A stretch of DNA of 64,000 nucleotides from Cynocephalus volans (taxonomy: Eukaryota; Chordata; Mammalia; Dermoptera; Cynocephalidae), in the NCBI RefSeq assembly GCF_027409185.1, contig NC_084469.1:29502293-29566292 (forward strand), given 5' to 3'. The notes beneath the pieces are model-generated. The model did not search any database. It had not been told where the DNA came from and saw nothing but the letters and a program-made list of their open reading frames with translations. Both the position numbers and the translations under genes were made by a program. Shown here piece by piece: positions 21,700-33,367 of the stretch (its first letter is position 1; each line of letters begins with the position of its first letter).

Positions 21700-23800
21700 G
21701 GGACACAGCAAGGACAGCCAATCCGTCCCCCAATCAGAGCAGGACCACTCAGAGGAGACTGGTCGGGAATGAAGAATTGCATGAGGTGTAGTTTGATGAA
21801 AAAACTCAGGTCCAGATCAGAGTTTCTACACAACCCAGGTGCACTGAGTATCTGGAGAGGCGGAAGTACCTATAAGGTCAACCATTAAATCCTGAGCTGC
21901 ACAAAAAGCCTTCCCTAGAGAAACAGCAGCAAAGCAGTAATTTACTCAACCATACAACTCAAGTACTGGTTCCCACAGGAAGTTCCCCCATGTTAGAAGT
22001 AAGCAAAGGACAAAAAATTAGTTCCGGCCAGGCACATCAGCAATGACTTGGGGCCCACAAGAGGACCCCTGCCAACAACCACTCACATGACCATCACCTC
22101 GGGGCCCCACCCAGGAACCTGAGGATTGCAGCTGGGAACCAGACTCTACTCCCACATCCAGGCACACCACCAATGCCTCAGGGCCCACCTGGGGACCTGG
22201 GGCTAGCAGACAGGGACCAGACCGCCTTCCCACACCCAGGCACACCGTGACAGCGCCTTACAGCCCCACCCAGGGGCCCGAGGCATGGAGAAGGGGATTG
22301 GACCCCCCCCTCCCACAACCAGGCACATCACGCCAGTGCCTCAGGGCCCACCTGTGACCAAGGGCATGGAGAATGGGACCAGAACCCCCTCCCACAACCA
22401 GGCACACTGAGCCAGCACCTCAGGGTCTGCCAGGGTCCGGGGCACGGAGAAGGGGACCAGACCGCCTCCCACAACCAGGCATACTGCACCAGCACCTTGG
22501 AGCCCACCTGGGGACCCAAGGCATGGAGAAGAGGACTCGACCCCCCTCCCACAACCAGGCACACTGTGCCAGCACCTTGAGGACTGCCCAGGGTCCTGTG
22601 ATATGGAGAAGAGGACCAGATCCCCCTCCCACAACCAGGCTCACCATGTCAGTGCCTCGGGGCCCACCCAGGGGCCCCGGGTATGGAGCCGAGGACCAGA
22701 CCCCCCCTCCCACAACCAGGCACACCGTGCCAGCACCTCAAGTACCACCCAGAGTCCCAGGATATGGAGAAGGGAACCAGACCCCCCCCCTCCAACAGCC
22801 AGGCACACCTAGCCAGTGCCTCGGGGCCTGCCCAGGGACCCGGGGCATGGAGAAGGGGACCAGACTCCCCTCCCACAAACAGGCACACCGTGCCAGCACC
22901 TCAAGTCCCACCCAGAGTCCCAGGATATGGAGAAGGGAACCAGACCCCCCCCCCTCCAACAGCCAGGCACACCTGGCCAGTGCCTCGGGGCCTGCCCAGG
23001 GACCCGGGGCATGGAGAAGGGACCAGACTCCCCTTCCACAACCAGGCACACTGCGCCAGTGCCTCAGGGCCCACCTGGGGACTCAGGGCATAGAGAAGGG
23101 ACCAGACCCCCCTCCTGCAGCCAGGCACACTGCGCCAGAGCCTCAGGGCCCACCCGGGGTCCTGGGGTATGGAGTCAGAGACTGGACCCCCCTTCCACAA
23201 CCAGGCACACTGTGCCAGCACCTTGGGTCCCACCCAGGGTATGGAGCCGGGGATGAGACACTCTCCACAACGAGGCACACCACCAGCACCAAGGAACATG
23301 CCAAAATCATCTCCTCTGTGTGGGTGGCCCACAACAGCCACCACAGTAACCATGGCTGCAGCAAAGGCAGCTAGATGCCACAACCACCATGCAGATGGTC
23401 CACCAGCCACTGGAGTGCATTGACACAAGAAGAGTCACCAGCAGAGATAAAGAAAGGAGGAGGATGTCTCTCTTCACAAAGCCCATTTCAGAGTGACAGA
23501 AGAGGCATCTGCTCTATGATTGTATCAGGGGACCTGATCATGCCTCTCAGCATTGGACAGATCATTTGGGCAGCAAATCAACAGAGTAACCATTATTCTT
23601 TCAGAGGGAGAGAAGAAATCTAGGGTAATTAGAGGGGGGAGGGGGAAGGGAAAAGGGGATGGGAATGGATTGGACAAAGGGCATAAAGAATAATTACGAT
23701 TTGTAACAATATATGATAGTAATATTGATTTGATCAACATATCTCAATGTTGAACCTCAAAATATGTATAATCAATTTTGATTCAATAAAAATAAAAAAC
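21700..23800 (+). mobile_element. Composite VNTR retroelement, L1-3'UTR-tailed (longest copy)
   Basis: Order on the plus strand: a ~330-bp piece of the shared 5' domain (GGGACACAGCAAGGACAGCC to GCAAAGGACAAAAAATTAG, matching 62998-63325); a large GC-rich VNTR (22020-23275); a ~140-bp unique domain (CACCAAGGAACATGCCAAAA to CACCATGCAGATGG); an L1-type 3' UTR with a G-rich purine tract (23595-23665); and an AATAAAAATAAAAA tail. No ORF has any protein signature. It has the general layout of SVA elements, but no sequence similarity to SVA that I can see. It lies in METTL16 intron 2, antisense to the gene... its left end is approximate because no target duplication was found. Confidence 0.75.
22020..23275. 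repeat. GC-rich VNTR minisatellite, ~16-17 units of ~79 bp
   Basis: The phrase AACCAGGCACAC(T/C)GTGCCAG recurs roughly every 79 bp (for example near 22235, 22398, 22555, 22718, 22879, 23042, 23122 and 23201). Each unit has ATGGAGAAGGG(G)ACCAGACC and a C-run before CTCCCAC. Units 22719-22879 and 22880-23041 form a recently duplicated pair (about 161 bp). Stop codons are scarce, so long spurious ORFs appear on both strands. Confidence 0.92.
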
Positions 23801-24000
23801 TAAAATAAAATACTCTTTTGCAATAAAAAAATAAAAAATAAAAGGGTGAATTTTATGTCAATTTTTTTAAAAGTTAATGGAAAGAAGTTAGTCAATGGTG
23901 AGAGACTAAATATATAAGAATGCTGAACTGTGTAAGCCTCCTGAGATGAAGGAAGGATATGGGATCCAAAGTACACATGGAGTCTTTAATTTAATTAGAA

Positions 24001-24032
24001 TATAATGATAATAATAATAATAATAACAATAA
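24001..24032. repeat. (AAT)n short tandem repeat
   Basis: TGATAATAATAATAATAATAA, a short interrupted array. Confidence 0.85.
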
Positions 24033-24149
24033 TTGGTTGTCCAACAGAACCAAAGGCTCAATCCATGGTCTTTCTAAAGGACCTGAAATGCTGTCCATGT
24101 CTCCCTCATCATAAGCTAATTGAAAAAATAATCCCAAAATTACACTTCA

Positions 24150-24425
24150 GGAGGAAAAAAAACAAGTAGAATGGTGGTTGCCAGGGGCTGGGAGGAAGGA
24201 GGAGAGGGGAGTTGTTCAATGGGTAGAGTTTCAGTTTTGCAAGATGAAAACGTTCTAAATCTGTTGTACAACAATGAGCATATAGTTAAACATTTAAAAA
24301 TGGTTAAGGTTCATTCCTGTACTGGCCAGCTGCCAAAAAATGTTTAAAATAAAAATAAATAAACGAAAATGGTTAAGATGGTAAATTTTACGTTGTGTGT
24401 TTCTTATCACAATAAAAAAATTAAA
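24150..24425 (+). mobile_element. L1M 3' end, split by a truncated SINE
   Basis: GTAGAATGGTGGTTGCCAGG, then GTTTCAGTTTTGCAAGATGA, then the TTAAGATGGTAAATTTTACG 3' end. It is interrupted at 24309-24365. Confidence 0.8.
24309..24365 (+). mobile_element. 5'-truncated tRNA-Ile SINE
   Basis: GTTCATTCCTGTACTGGCCA, GCTGCC, then A-rich tail. It is flanked by AAAATGGTTAAG (24297-24308 and 24366-24377). Confidence 0.85.
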
Positions 24426-24673
24426 TGGCCTTAAATTGTTATTCAAGTAGTGCAATGACATTATCTTCACTGTTCATCTCTGATACAAAAGACATATTGA
24501 AGAAAATCTCCAATTTTTTTTAACTTTAACACCCTTAAGATTCCAATAAGCAATTAAATAGTAATACCATACAAAAACACAGACCCCAAAAAATGGAAAT
24601 GACCACTACTGATAACCTCAAATTAAGAACACAAAATCCTACTGGCAATATAACAAGAAACTGTACCTTGATC

Positions 24674-25090
24674 TGTTGTGAGGTTGTTGCCCAGGGAAGG
24701 AACCAAACACTTAATTAAGAATTTTAACAGTCTTTATTAGCCAGCCGGCGACTGCCTCCCCTAAGTATTCTGGGAGAATAGCCCCAAGCCTCGGTCTTAT
24801 GGGGTTTTTAAAGGCAAAAACCACATCCTGTTGGCACACGGGTTTGTCTAGGTGCACAAAGCAAGCTAGGTAGCTGGGTTACAGAACCCAAAAGTGAGCC
24901 ATTAGAGTAATCAAGCATACAAATTTTCATTGTGTATGCTTCTTGTTCTTATGTAATGAATGGTTCACTGTGTATGTTCGTTTCCATGAAACGGTTTTTG
25001 TTTCTATGAGAAGGTCAATGGTTTCTCACGCAGAGGAGGTTTAGCCATCTAAGAAGATGGCATTGGTATTGCTCAGGGTCCTCTGTTACA
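24674..25090 (-). mobile_element. Solo ERV LTR
   Basis: The plus strand starts TGTTGTGAGGTTGTTGCCCA and ends CTCTGTTACA, so the element is TG...CA on the minus strand. A minus-strand AATAAAG lies near 24738, close to the 3' end as in an R region. The flanks GATC/CATC match at 3 of 4 bases. No internal ERV sequence adjoins it. Family not identified. Confidence 0.7.
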
Positions 25091-25108
25091 CATCAAGCAA
25101 GCTGATTT

Positions 25109-25230
25109 TTTGTTTTTGTTTTTGTTGTTTGTTGTTTGTTTTGGTGCCTGGCTAGTATCGGAATCTGAACACTTAACCCTGGTATTATCAGCACTACTGC
25201 TCTAACCATCTGAGCTAATCAGCCAGCCCT
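25109..25230 (-). mobile_element. tRNA-Ile-type SINE
   Basis: T/G-rich tail, GGTGCCTGGCTAGTATCGG, and GAGCTAATCAGCCAGCCCT. The duplication AAGCTGAT(T/C)TT lies at about 25099 and 25231. Confidence 0.88.
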
Positions 25231-25439
25231 AAGCTGATCTTCTAAATGAAGATCCCTATGCCAGTTAAAGAGCAAGTGACAGAAAAGAAAAATCCAGTCA
25301 CCTAAATATCACTTCCCCTTTTTCAAGTACAGTTAAGAATACTGTAATTTCCTGGCAAAGCCCTCTGACTTACCATAAATTTAGTGAAACTTTAAAAAAA
25401 AAAAAAGAAAAAGAGAACAGCGGTAAGAATAGTTTAACA

Positions 25440-25820
25440 AATTTGAGTTTTGTATTACAGAAAACTTGGGAATAACCTAGAAGGAATCAATATATAACAT
25501 ACACAAGAGAGAATACTGTACAACACAGCCATTAAAAAGATTAAGACTGGGCTGGACCTACATACACTTGTATGAAGAGAATTCCTTGATATAATAAGTA
25601 AAAAAAAAAAAAAAAAAAGTTTGAGTAGAAGCATATATGTACATTATGATTACATTCTTGCAGAAACAAAACAAAAAGACCCCATAAGTGCATATGCAAA
25701 GAAAGAAGCCTGGAAGGGTAAGAACCACCTCTGGATATGGATGTGGGTGGGTGGATGAGTGGGGGGGAGACTTTGACTTGCCTCATATTTTGTGTTATCT
25801 GAATACATTTTACATAATAT
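25440..25820 (+). mobile_element. Old L1M 3' fragment
   Basis: Diverged text resembling the end of L1M (ACTGTACAACACAGCCATTA, AAGAACCACCTCTGGATATG, ATACATTTTACATAATAT). Family uncertain. Confidence 0.4.
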
Positions 25821-25931
25821 CTTTTTTTTTTTTTTTTTTTTTTTTTGTAGCTGTCTGGTAAGGGGATCGAAACCTTGACCTTGGTATTATCAACACCACA
25901 CTCTAACCAACTGAGTTAACCAGGCTGCCAC
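25821..25931 (-). mobile_element. tRNA-Ile-type SINE
   Basis: A 27-base T-run, then GTAGCTGTCTGGTAAGGGG, CCTTGACCTTGGTATTATCA and AACTGAGTTAACCAGGC. Confidence 0.88.
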
Positions 25932-26149
25932 ATTTTTTTTTCCTTAAAAATATAAAGAACTCTCATCATATAAGTGTATATGGATCAGCCCAGTCATTCT
26001 TTTTAATGACTGCATAGTATTCCCTTAGGTGGATGTATTATAGCTTTTGTAACTATATGGAAAATGCTATCATTACAATGTCAAGTGGGGGAAGGGACCT
26101 ATGATTGCATCTATACCACAATTACAACCACAAAAATTACTATAAATTA

Positions 26150-28105
26150 TATGATTACGGACAAGGACTTAGAAAGGAACACAAAGTAATTTCATCTTTT
26201 AGGGTGTGAGAATTGTGACTTTTTTCTTTTACATATACAACATCACCATTATAAATGTAGTGAGGAAGGATATATTTCTGTAATTTTCCCATTAAGGGGT
26301 TTATAATGTCTGTATAATAAAAAACAATTCCTTTTTCAAAAAAGGAAAACAAGTCCTTGTTTCCAGAGTACTTGCTTTCCATGACAGAGTTCTGTTGACA
26401 ACCAAACCAGGACATTTCCCACATTAATAGTAATCACCAAAAGATAATGCTGCAGCCTGAGCATTCATCACATAGCTTCATGAGTCATCTGGGGCAAGAA
26501 AAACAGCAATATAAATAATGTTTTCCTAGGGCCTTCAAACAGAGTTGTTTACATAAACAATTCTTGCTAGTCAAAAAAATACATACATACTCATGCTGAT
26601 GGACTAGAACACACAATTTATTAATAAGGAACTATATCCTAATCACCAAAAAGTACAAGACATCAAGCAGAGGCTAGTCTAATTGAGGGAAATAAACAGA
26701 AAATCAATGCAGAGCTGATTCTAAGACTTTGTTAGTAAAAGGAGTTTTCGTTTTCCATTTCTAAGAAAATGCAGACACTAGTCTGAGTGTTGGAAATCCT
26801 TTTGTAGGACAAAGTCTAATCACCCAACTTCACTATTTAAGCATTTAGGTCAGGTTAGCACCTTGGGATATTAAAAAATCCTGAACAGAGGCAAGATCTT
26901 TTTTTCACAGTCATTTCCAAGATCACAGGGAGGCCCAGGAACTAAAATTAGCTCTCATGTGGAAATTAGCAATTTATTAATTCCATCAGTATTTGTCATT
27001 TGTTTAACACATTCAGCTTCACAAATAACCTATTGGCAATAGGCTTATGTCTGATTTCCCCAGAATGACTCTTGATTTGTTATTGATACAGTATTACCAT
27101 TACAGATGGATTTTGAAACGATACATTTCTGTTATCCATGGCTGAAATAACAATCATTCTAATATTGTAGAAGCTGACCTGATGTAACAACAAAGGCCAA
27201 AGCCTCCCAACCTTACTCCAATGTTGATTTCTAGTAATCAGATCATCACTGAGGTGCTAAAAATGGTACAGTCACCAACTACGGCAAAGCCCTTCAATGC
27301 TGAGTCTTTGGTTTAAAAACAAACCAGTTAAGTGTCACACTCTATTCAAGCTCAACTGACAAAGCTCAAGTAAACTGCAGGCTGACCCTATGGAGCAAGT
27401 TATTGTGAGAAAGCACAAACTAAAAAATCTAATTGCAATGGTCAGATATGATTATAACAAAGCAGTGACGGGTGCAGGGAAGAAAAACAGAGAGAGAAAG
27501 ATATCAAACCAGCAATCCTCATCACCTTAATTACACATTGCTAATCGTTATGACAACCATCCAAAGAACATCCTTTTACCGCCATCCTTCCTTTTTCAGG
27601 TGAGGAGACTCAGTCTCAGTAAAGCTAAGAAAATTACCTAAAATCTCATAGCTAGTAAGTTGCACCCTCAAGACTGGTACTTAACGATGACTGACTTAGA
27701 GGTACCCCCTCTTTCCACAACACCCCTTTTCTTTTAGAGAGCACTTAGGAGTTGGACAAATAAGTGACACTCCAACCCATCTCAGCTCTGATGTTTTTGT
27801 ATAACATTCCTTTTCTATCATTAGTTGAGTTTATATTTTGATGATTCTTCTTTCACGCATCTCAGAATTAAACAAAAAGCCATTATAAAAATGAAAAACA
27901 CTCTATCAGTACAGACCATTATTAACTCCTACATGAGCAAGCAGGAAGGGAGATGATGTCTGGGAGTAGCCAGGCCATTTACACTAAAGAGGAGCACATC
28001 ACCCTTTTCCTGTATCTATCAGAGGTCCCTTCTAAATATGCTGCATCTCCAACTATAAATATGCTCCCATCTTAAAGAAAAGAAAAACAAAGGGAGGTTC
28101 TCTTC
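26150..28105. other. Repeat-poor stretch of METTL16 intron 2
   Basis: Nearly 2 kb with no young repeat and only one MIR (27585-27690). No exon-like ORF. Its freedom from SINE and L1 insertions is unusual for this window. Confidence 0.45.
27585..27690 (-). mobile_element. MIR SINE fragment
   Basis: The plus strand has TTTTTCAGGTGAGGAGACTC, then CTCATAGCTAGTAAGTTGC, the reverse complement of the MIR 3' half. Confidence 0.75.
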
Positions 28106-28119
28106 AAGACTGCATTATA

Positions 28120-28282
28120 TCGGGCTGGCCCGTGGTTCACTTGGGAGAGTGTGGTGCTGATAACACTAAGGCCACAGGTTCGGATCCCTATATAGGGATG
28201 GCCGGTTAGCTAACTTGGGAGAGCATGGTGCTGACAACACCAAGTCAAGGGTTAAGATCCCCTTACCGGTCAAAAAAAAAAA
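28120..28282 (+). mobile_element. Dimeric tRNA-derived SINE
   Basis: GGGCTGGCCCGTGGTTCACT, TATATAGGGATGGCCGG linker, AAGATCCCCTTACCGG end. Duplication AAGACTGCATTATA (28106-28119 and 28283-28296). Confidence 0.93.
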
Positions 28283-28469
28283 AAGACTGCATTATACTCT
28301 CCCGGTCCCTTCACAGACATGTTAGTTTCTCACTGCAAAAAGTCAAAATTACTTTTGTCTATTACAAAAACAACCACTTTGAACATTACAGCTCACAACC
28401 TTTTAGTCTCTTTCTATGCACAGCATATTTTAGTTTAAAACACAATTATCAAGTTTTATAATCTGCAAC

Positions 28470-29030
28470 ATCCATTCTACAGGCCACTTCATTATTTCAT
28501 TGTATGGAACTACATCATAAGAACACTGGGTATTTATATTATTTCCAATTTTCCTTGTTATAAACAGCCTTGGGATAGACATCCTCAAATATACATTATT
28601 TCATATAAATATGCTTCTTAGAACTCTTAAGATTGTAATTCCACCAGCATTGACTGCATTTTGGTTACTGATGGATACTGTAATATTTTATCTTTGCTAA
28701 TTTGGTCCATGTATCTTTCTTCTTTTGTGAATTGCTGGGTTTTACACTCAACCTTTTCGTCTATTGAGGTTTTTTTCACTTTTCTTATTGTTTTCTAAGA
28801 GTTCTTTATATTAAGGAAGTTAATTCTTTGTCATATGCTGTAAATATTTATATTGTTTTGTCATCTCTTATGTGTATTTTCTTATATGTAAAAGTGTTTT
28901 TTTCTCTTTTTTGCCTGGCTGGTACAGGGATCCAAACCCTTGACCTAACCAGACATGTTAAAAGTGTTTTTTTTTAATATAGTTGAATACATTTATCTTT
29001 TCTTTTATTAATTCTACCTTCAGAGTATGC
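28470..29030 (-). mobile_element. L1M fragment, antisense
   Basis: TTCCACCAGCATTGACTGCA, TCTATTGAGGTTTTTTTCAC and AAGAGTTCTTTATATTAAGG are antisense L1M text. It is split by the short SINE at 28904-28958. Confidence 0.65.
28904..28958 (-). mobile_element. Internally deleted tRNA-Ile SINE
   Basis: GCCTGGCTGGTACAGGGATC, CAAACCCTTGACC, then directly AACCAGACATG: the anticodon arm is missing. TAAAAGTGTTTTTTT flanks it on both sides, so it is one insertion. Confidence 0.75.
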
Positions 29031-29094
29031 TTTAGAAAGAGCTTTCACACATCGAAAGTTATACAGACATTCACCTATTTTTTTAGTACTTAAT

Positions 29095-29775
29095 AAATAT
29101 AAGTAACAGCAAAGGAAACAATCAGCAGAGTGAAAAGGCAACCTACAGAATGTACCTGCAAACCATATATCTGGTAAGGAGTTAATTTCCAAAATATATA
29201 AGGAACTTCTACAACTAAATAGCAAAAAAACTAATAACCCAATTAAAAAAATAGACATTTCTCCGAAGATACACAAATGGCCAACAGGTATATGAAAAGA
29301 TACTCAAAGTCACTAATCATCAGGGAAATGCAAATCAAAACCACAAAGAGATATCACCTTATATCTGTTAGGATGGCTATTATCAACAAAAGACAACAAG
29401 TGTTGGTGAGAATATGGCAAAATTGGAACACTTATAAGTGCTGTGGGAATGCAAAAGGTGTAGCCACCATAGAAAACAGTATGGAGGTTTCTCAAAATAT
29501 TAACTACCATATGATCTGGCAATCTCACCTCTGGGTATTTATCCAAAATAACTGAAATCAGGATCGCAAAGAGATTTTACCACTTCCATGTTCATTGCTG
29601 CACTATTCACAATAGCTAAGATGTGGAAGTAACCTAAATGTCCATCAATAGACAAATGGATACATGAACTGTAGTATATACATACAATGGAATATTAATA
29701 TTATTCAGCCTTTAAAAAGAAGGAAATCCTGCAATATGCAACAACATGATGTATCTCGAGGGAATTATGCTAACT
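29095..29775 (+). mobile_element. L1M ORF2 3' end
   Basis: GGGAAATGCAAATCAAAACC, TGTCCATCAATAGACAAATG, ATACAATGGAATATTAATAT. No usable ORF. Confidence 0.85.
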
Positions 29776-29840
29776 ATTTGGAAAACTATCAATTTTCTTA
29801 TATTTATTTTTATATATTTTATATTTTTAAATGTTTCTAT

Positions 29841-29917
29841 GAGGTGTCTTCAAAAAGTTCATGAAAGGATTATTTTGTTTTTTAATTCTATTTTTCCACA
29901 AAATTTTTAAAGTACTC
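29841..29917. mobile_element. Palindromic MITE-like element (~77 bp)
   Basis: The left arm GGTGTCTTCAAAAAGTTCAT and the right arm (ending AATTTTTAAAGTACTC) are diverged inverted repeats. Two related elements lie at 41249-41374 and 45732-45773. A mariner-type origin is suspected from the CTTCAAAAAGTTCATGG terminus. Confidence 0.55.
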
Positions 29918-30234
29918 TTGCATGTACATTTTTATTCAGCAACCTTGTTATTTATTTTTTGGGTGATTCTGAAATGTTTTTTCAACTAGACAATAATCAA
30001 GCCACTTATAAAAAATAATTTTCTTTTTTTCTCCAATATTTCTACCTCTTTTAATAGATAAGGGAAGGAATAGACTCTGAGCAGAGACAGTTCCAGCTCA
30101 GTCATTTCTTAGTGTTACAAGCCCATGCAAGTTACTTGAAAAGAATGTGCATTCATGTTCGTAGTTTTAAAAGTTCAAAATATATCCTTAAATCAAACTC
30201 GCTGATTATATTATTTAGATTCTATATCAGTAGC

Positions 30235-30410
30235 ACTTAACTTTTGGGGGGTCAAAGACTCTTAAAAGTGAAGTCCTAAGTTAAAGCTTTGAACCCCATC
30301 TCCTCAAGAAAAATATACACAGAAGGTATTTTTATCGAATTGTCTTCAAAACATTCATGGATCCAATGAAAGTCCCTAGGTCACTGCTCTCCAACTATCT
30401 CTGTCTACTT
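30235..30410. mobile_element. hAT-type MER fossil (tentative)
   Basis: It starts CAGTAGCACTTAACTTTTGG and has ATTCATGGATCCAATGAAAG and CACTGCTCTCCAACTA near the end. This resembles the Charlie-derived MER elements that mention a 'ggtcaaggaccc' box. Confidence 0.35.
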
Positions 30411-30685
30411 GGTTAGAAATACAAGGAAAGTATCTCCGAACTATGTTAAACATGTTTAAAAAGGTATTTCTATGCCATATATTTTAAAATGCTAAATGTC
30501 TTCATTTTTTAAAATCTTCATTGAAAATTATTTCTTTTATCAATATAAACTAGCCCTCTTTTTCCAACCTGATGCTTTTTTGCCATCTATTTTACTTTAT
30601 CTGATTTAGGAGAGAAATTCTTGTTTACCTAGTACACTTTGCCAATCCCTTTATTTTTCATTTTTCTGTAATTTTGTTTTAGGTA

Positions 30686-31015
30686 CATACTACAGTCTGA
30701 ATATGTCCCCCAAAATTCATGTATTGGAAACTTAACCCCCAATGCGACAGTGTTGGGACATGGGGCCTAATGGGAAGTGTTTAGGTCATGAGGACGACAG
30801 AGCCCTCGTCAATGGGTTAATGCCAGTATAAAAAGGGCTTGCTGGAGTTTGCCCCCTTCCATCTTCTACCACATGAAGACACTGCAAAAAGACCCTAATC
30901 AGATGCCCGATCCCTGATCTTGGACTTCCCAGCTTCCAGAACTGCGAGAAATAAATCCTATTCTTTATAAATTTTGCCCAGTCTCAGGTATTGTTATAGC
31001 ACCCCGGTACAAACA
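30686..31015 (+). mobile_element. MaLR-type LTR
   Basis: TCTGAATATGTCCCCCAAAA, TGATCTTGGACTTCCCAGCT and GAGAAATAAATCCTATTCTT are the start, 3' part and polyadenylation signal of an MST/MLT-like LTR in sense orientation. Confidence 0.75.
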
Positions 31016-31199
31016 GTTTACCACTCGTATATGGCATATTGTTTAATAGAGGAATTATTCTCACGTACTCAACAAATATTTATGGAATATCTATTACTTG
31101 CCAGGCACCTTTAATCTTTTCAGATATATTGTGATAACAGATCTGTTTGGTCTGCTCTGAGAAAGATTTTTTTTAAAAAAACAGACATCTTAAACCATC

Positions 31200-32490
31200 T
31201 TAAAAATCCTAACCATCTTAAAAACCCTCCTCTGGTTCCTCAATGTCTGAGGAATCATGTCCATTCTAACTGGCACACTATGAAAGGTTCTTTGTAACCT
31301 ATTCTTTGTTTTTCTTTCAATCTCATCTCTGTCATTCCCCAACCTGCTATCCAGTATCCACTTCAGCCCCACCTACATGCAGTTCTCCCAACTTACCACT
31401 CCTCTCACAAAACTCTTTTCTCTATATTCGGAATTCTTTCCCCCTTCTATTCAACCTTCAGTTTTCAGCTTAAACAGCCAGGATTTCACTAACGCCATCC
31501 CCACCATCACTGCTGCATCCCTCTCTTTAGACTTCTACCTAGAAAACATACTCCCCTTGAATATCCCATAGACTTCTCAGATTCAATATGCCCAAAATTG
31601 AAAATATCACTCTGCTAAACCAGATCATTCCCCCTTGTTCCCTACTTCAGTAAATGGTATTGCCATCTATCCACTTGTTAAGGAGGAACCCCAAGTACCA
31701 TACTTGACTCTTGTTCTTAATTTCTATCATGTCCTGCTAATTCTATCTGTGAATTTCTCTCAAACTCATCAGTGATCCCTATTCCTACTGTTTTACCTAG
31801 TTAGTCCACCAGTATATCTAATTTGGATTACTAAAACCATTTCCTACCTACCTCCCTGAATTCCAGTCTCAAATCCCCTTGTAATTCATCCTCCACAATG
31901 CTCCTAGAATATATCTGTTTAAACACAATTCTGAACATGTCATCCCCTGCTTTAAAACTTTAGTGGACAAGGATGGGAATGGATAACTCTAATGACACAA
32001 GAATTGTGTCTGCACCATGTCCTTAAGATAAATTCCAAACTCTTCAACAGGCCTTATAAAGTACCACAAGTATAATGCTCCCCAGCTTCATCTCCTGTCT
32101 CTTGTCCACTACACCCTAGATGATCAATTTTTTCAGTTCCCCTACTGCTCAGTGCTCTTTGTGCATGCTGCTCTCGCTGCCTGAACACTCTTATTTCTAC
32201 CTGGCTAACTCCTACTCATTTTTCAGAACACAACCAAGACACGGCTTCTGTTTCAAATAATTCCTAAATCCCAAAGTCAGCGTCAGGTCTCCCTTCTAGT
32301 GATCCCACTGCACACCTCACAGATTCTGCCATACTAAAAGACTACTAACTGCTTATGTCCACTTTCCCCACTAGTGTGTAAACTCCAAATGTGGCAGTGA
32401 CTGTGTCTTTCTTGTTTGTTATGGCTTTCCTAGAACTGAGCACAATGTGGTTAATCAACAGATTTTTGTTAAATAATTGATTAAGTACAA
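31200..32490 (+). mobile_element. L2 LINE 3' region
   Basis: Successive L2-like phrases, best at CTGGCTAACTCCTACTCATT, then CCCACTAGTGTGTAAACTCC and GTGACTGTGTCTTTCTTGTT. The left part (31200-31960) is more diverged and less certain. Confidence 0.65.
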
Positions 32491-32709
32491 TGGTAGGTAT
32501 AGAAAAGAAACAAAAAATAACAAAATTGTATCTTCCCTAAAGCCACTAGAATAAACAAACATTCACATACAACAAAGATTGAAGAACAATGACAAGGATG
32601 TTATAAACATAGAAATACCAATTCGATCTCTTTGGGGTGATCTGCAAAGTAAGGTGCCAAAGATGACTGGTAAGGGTATGCAAAGAAAATATTAAAAGTC
32701 TTATTTAAA

Positions 32710-32810
32710 CATTTTTTTTTTTTTTTGGCGGCTGGCTGGTACTGGGATCTGAACCCCTGACCTTGGTGTTACCAGCACCATGCTTTAACCAAATGAATAA
32801 CTGGCCAGCC
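32710..32810 (-). mobile_element. tRNA-Ile-type SINE
   Basis: T-run, GGCGGCTGGCTGGTACTGGG, CCCTGACCTTGGTGTTACCA and AACTGGCCAGCCC. TTAAACATTT/TTAAATGTATTT flank it. Confidence 0.9.
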
Positions 32811-33367
32811 CTTAAATGTATTTCTAATTTCTATTTTGACTATTTCTAATCATGTTTTCAAAAGTGACACAGTAAGTAGTATAAGTATAAGCATTCACAT
32901 ATGGGCTATGCTCAATTTTTTTTTTTTTACTGAGTGGACAGACAATCAAAACAGCTTGGAAATGGTTACAGATTCCTTTGAGAGTCTGATGAAAGTTAGG
33001 ATTATCTCCCAGAAAAATGAACATAAACATTTTTTTTTACACTTTTATGATTTTAAGGGTATCTTGGCCTCCAGGTTAAGTCCTGCCCTAGGGCCTCCAT
33101 TTCTAAAGTCATAAGGATACTGCTAGGAGGAAAGAAGGTGTCAGCAAAATGCTTTAGTCCTATGATTCTATCATACCTTACCTTCCCTCTTCTTCTCAAA
33201 CCCTGCTCCTCTTCCTCCCCATGGCCAAACCACCAAACCTTTCCACACCCTTTCCAATTCCCTCTGTAACTCCCACAGAGTTTAGGCATTCAGTCAGAGA
33301 TGGTTCCTTCTTATGGGCAAAATATAAACATCAGAATTCCCATAACATTACCATAATTTTTGCCATT

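Noticed and set aside
22020..23275. CRISPR-like regular repeats
   Set aside because: The units are contiguous ~79-bp tandem repeats with no unique spacers, in a mammalian intron.
22373..23374. 333-codon open frame, Pro/Thr/Gly-rich, over the VNTR
   Set aside because: It exists because the GC-rich repeat lacks stop codons; several overlapping frames on both strands are equally open. Unit length (~79 bp) is not a multiple of 3, and there are no domains or splice signals.
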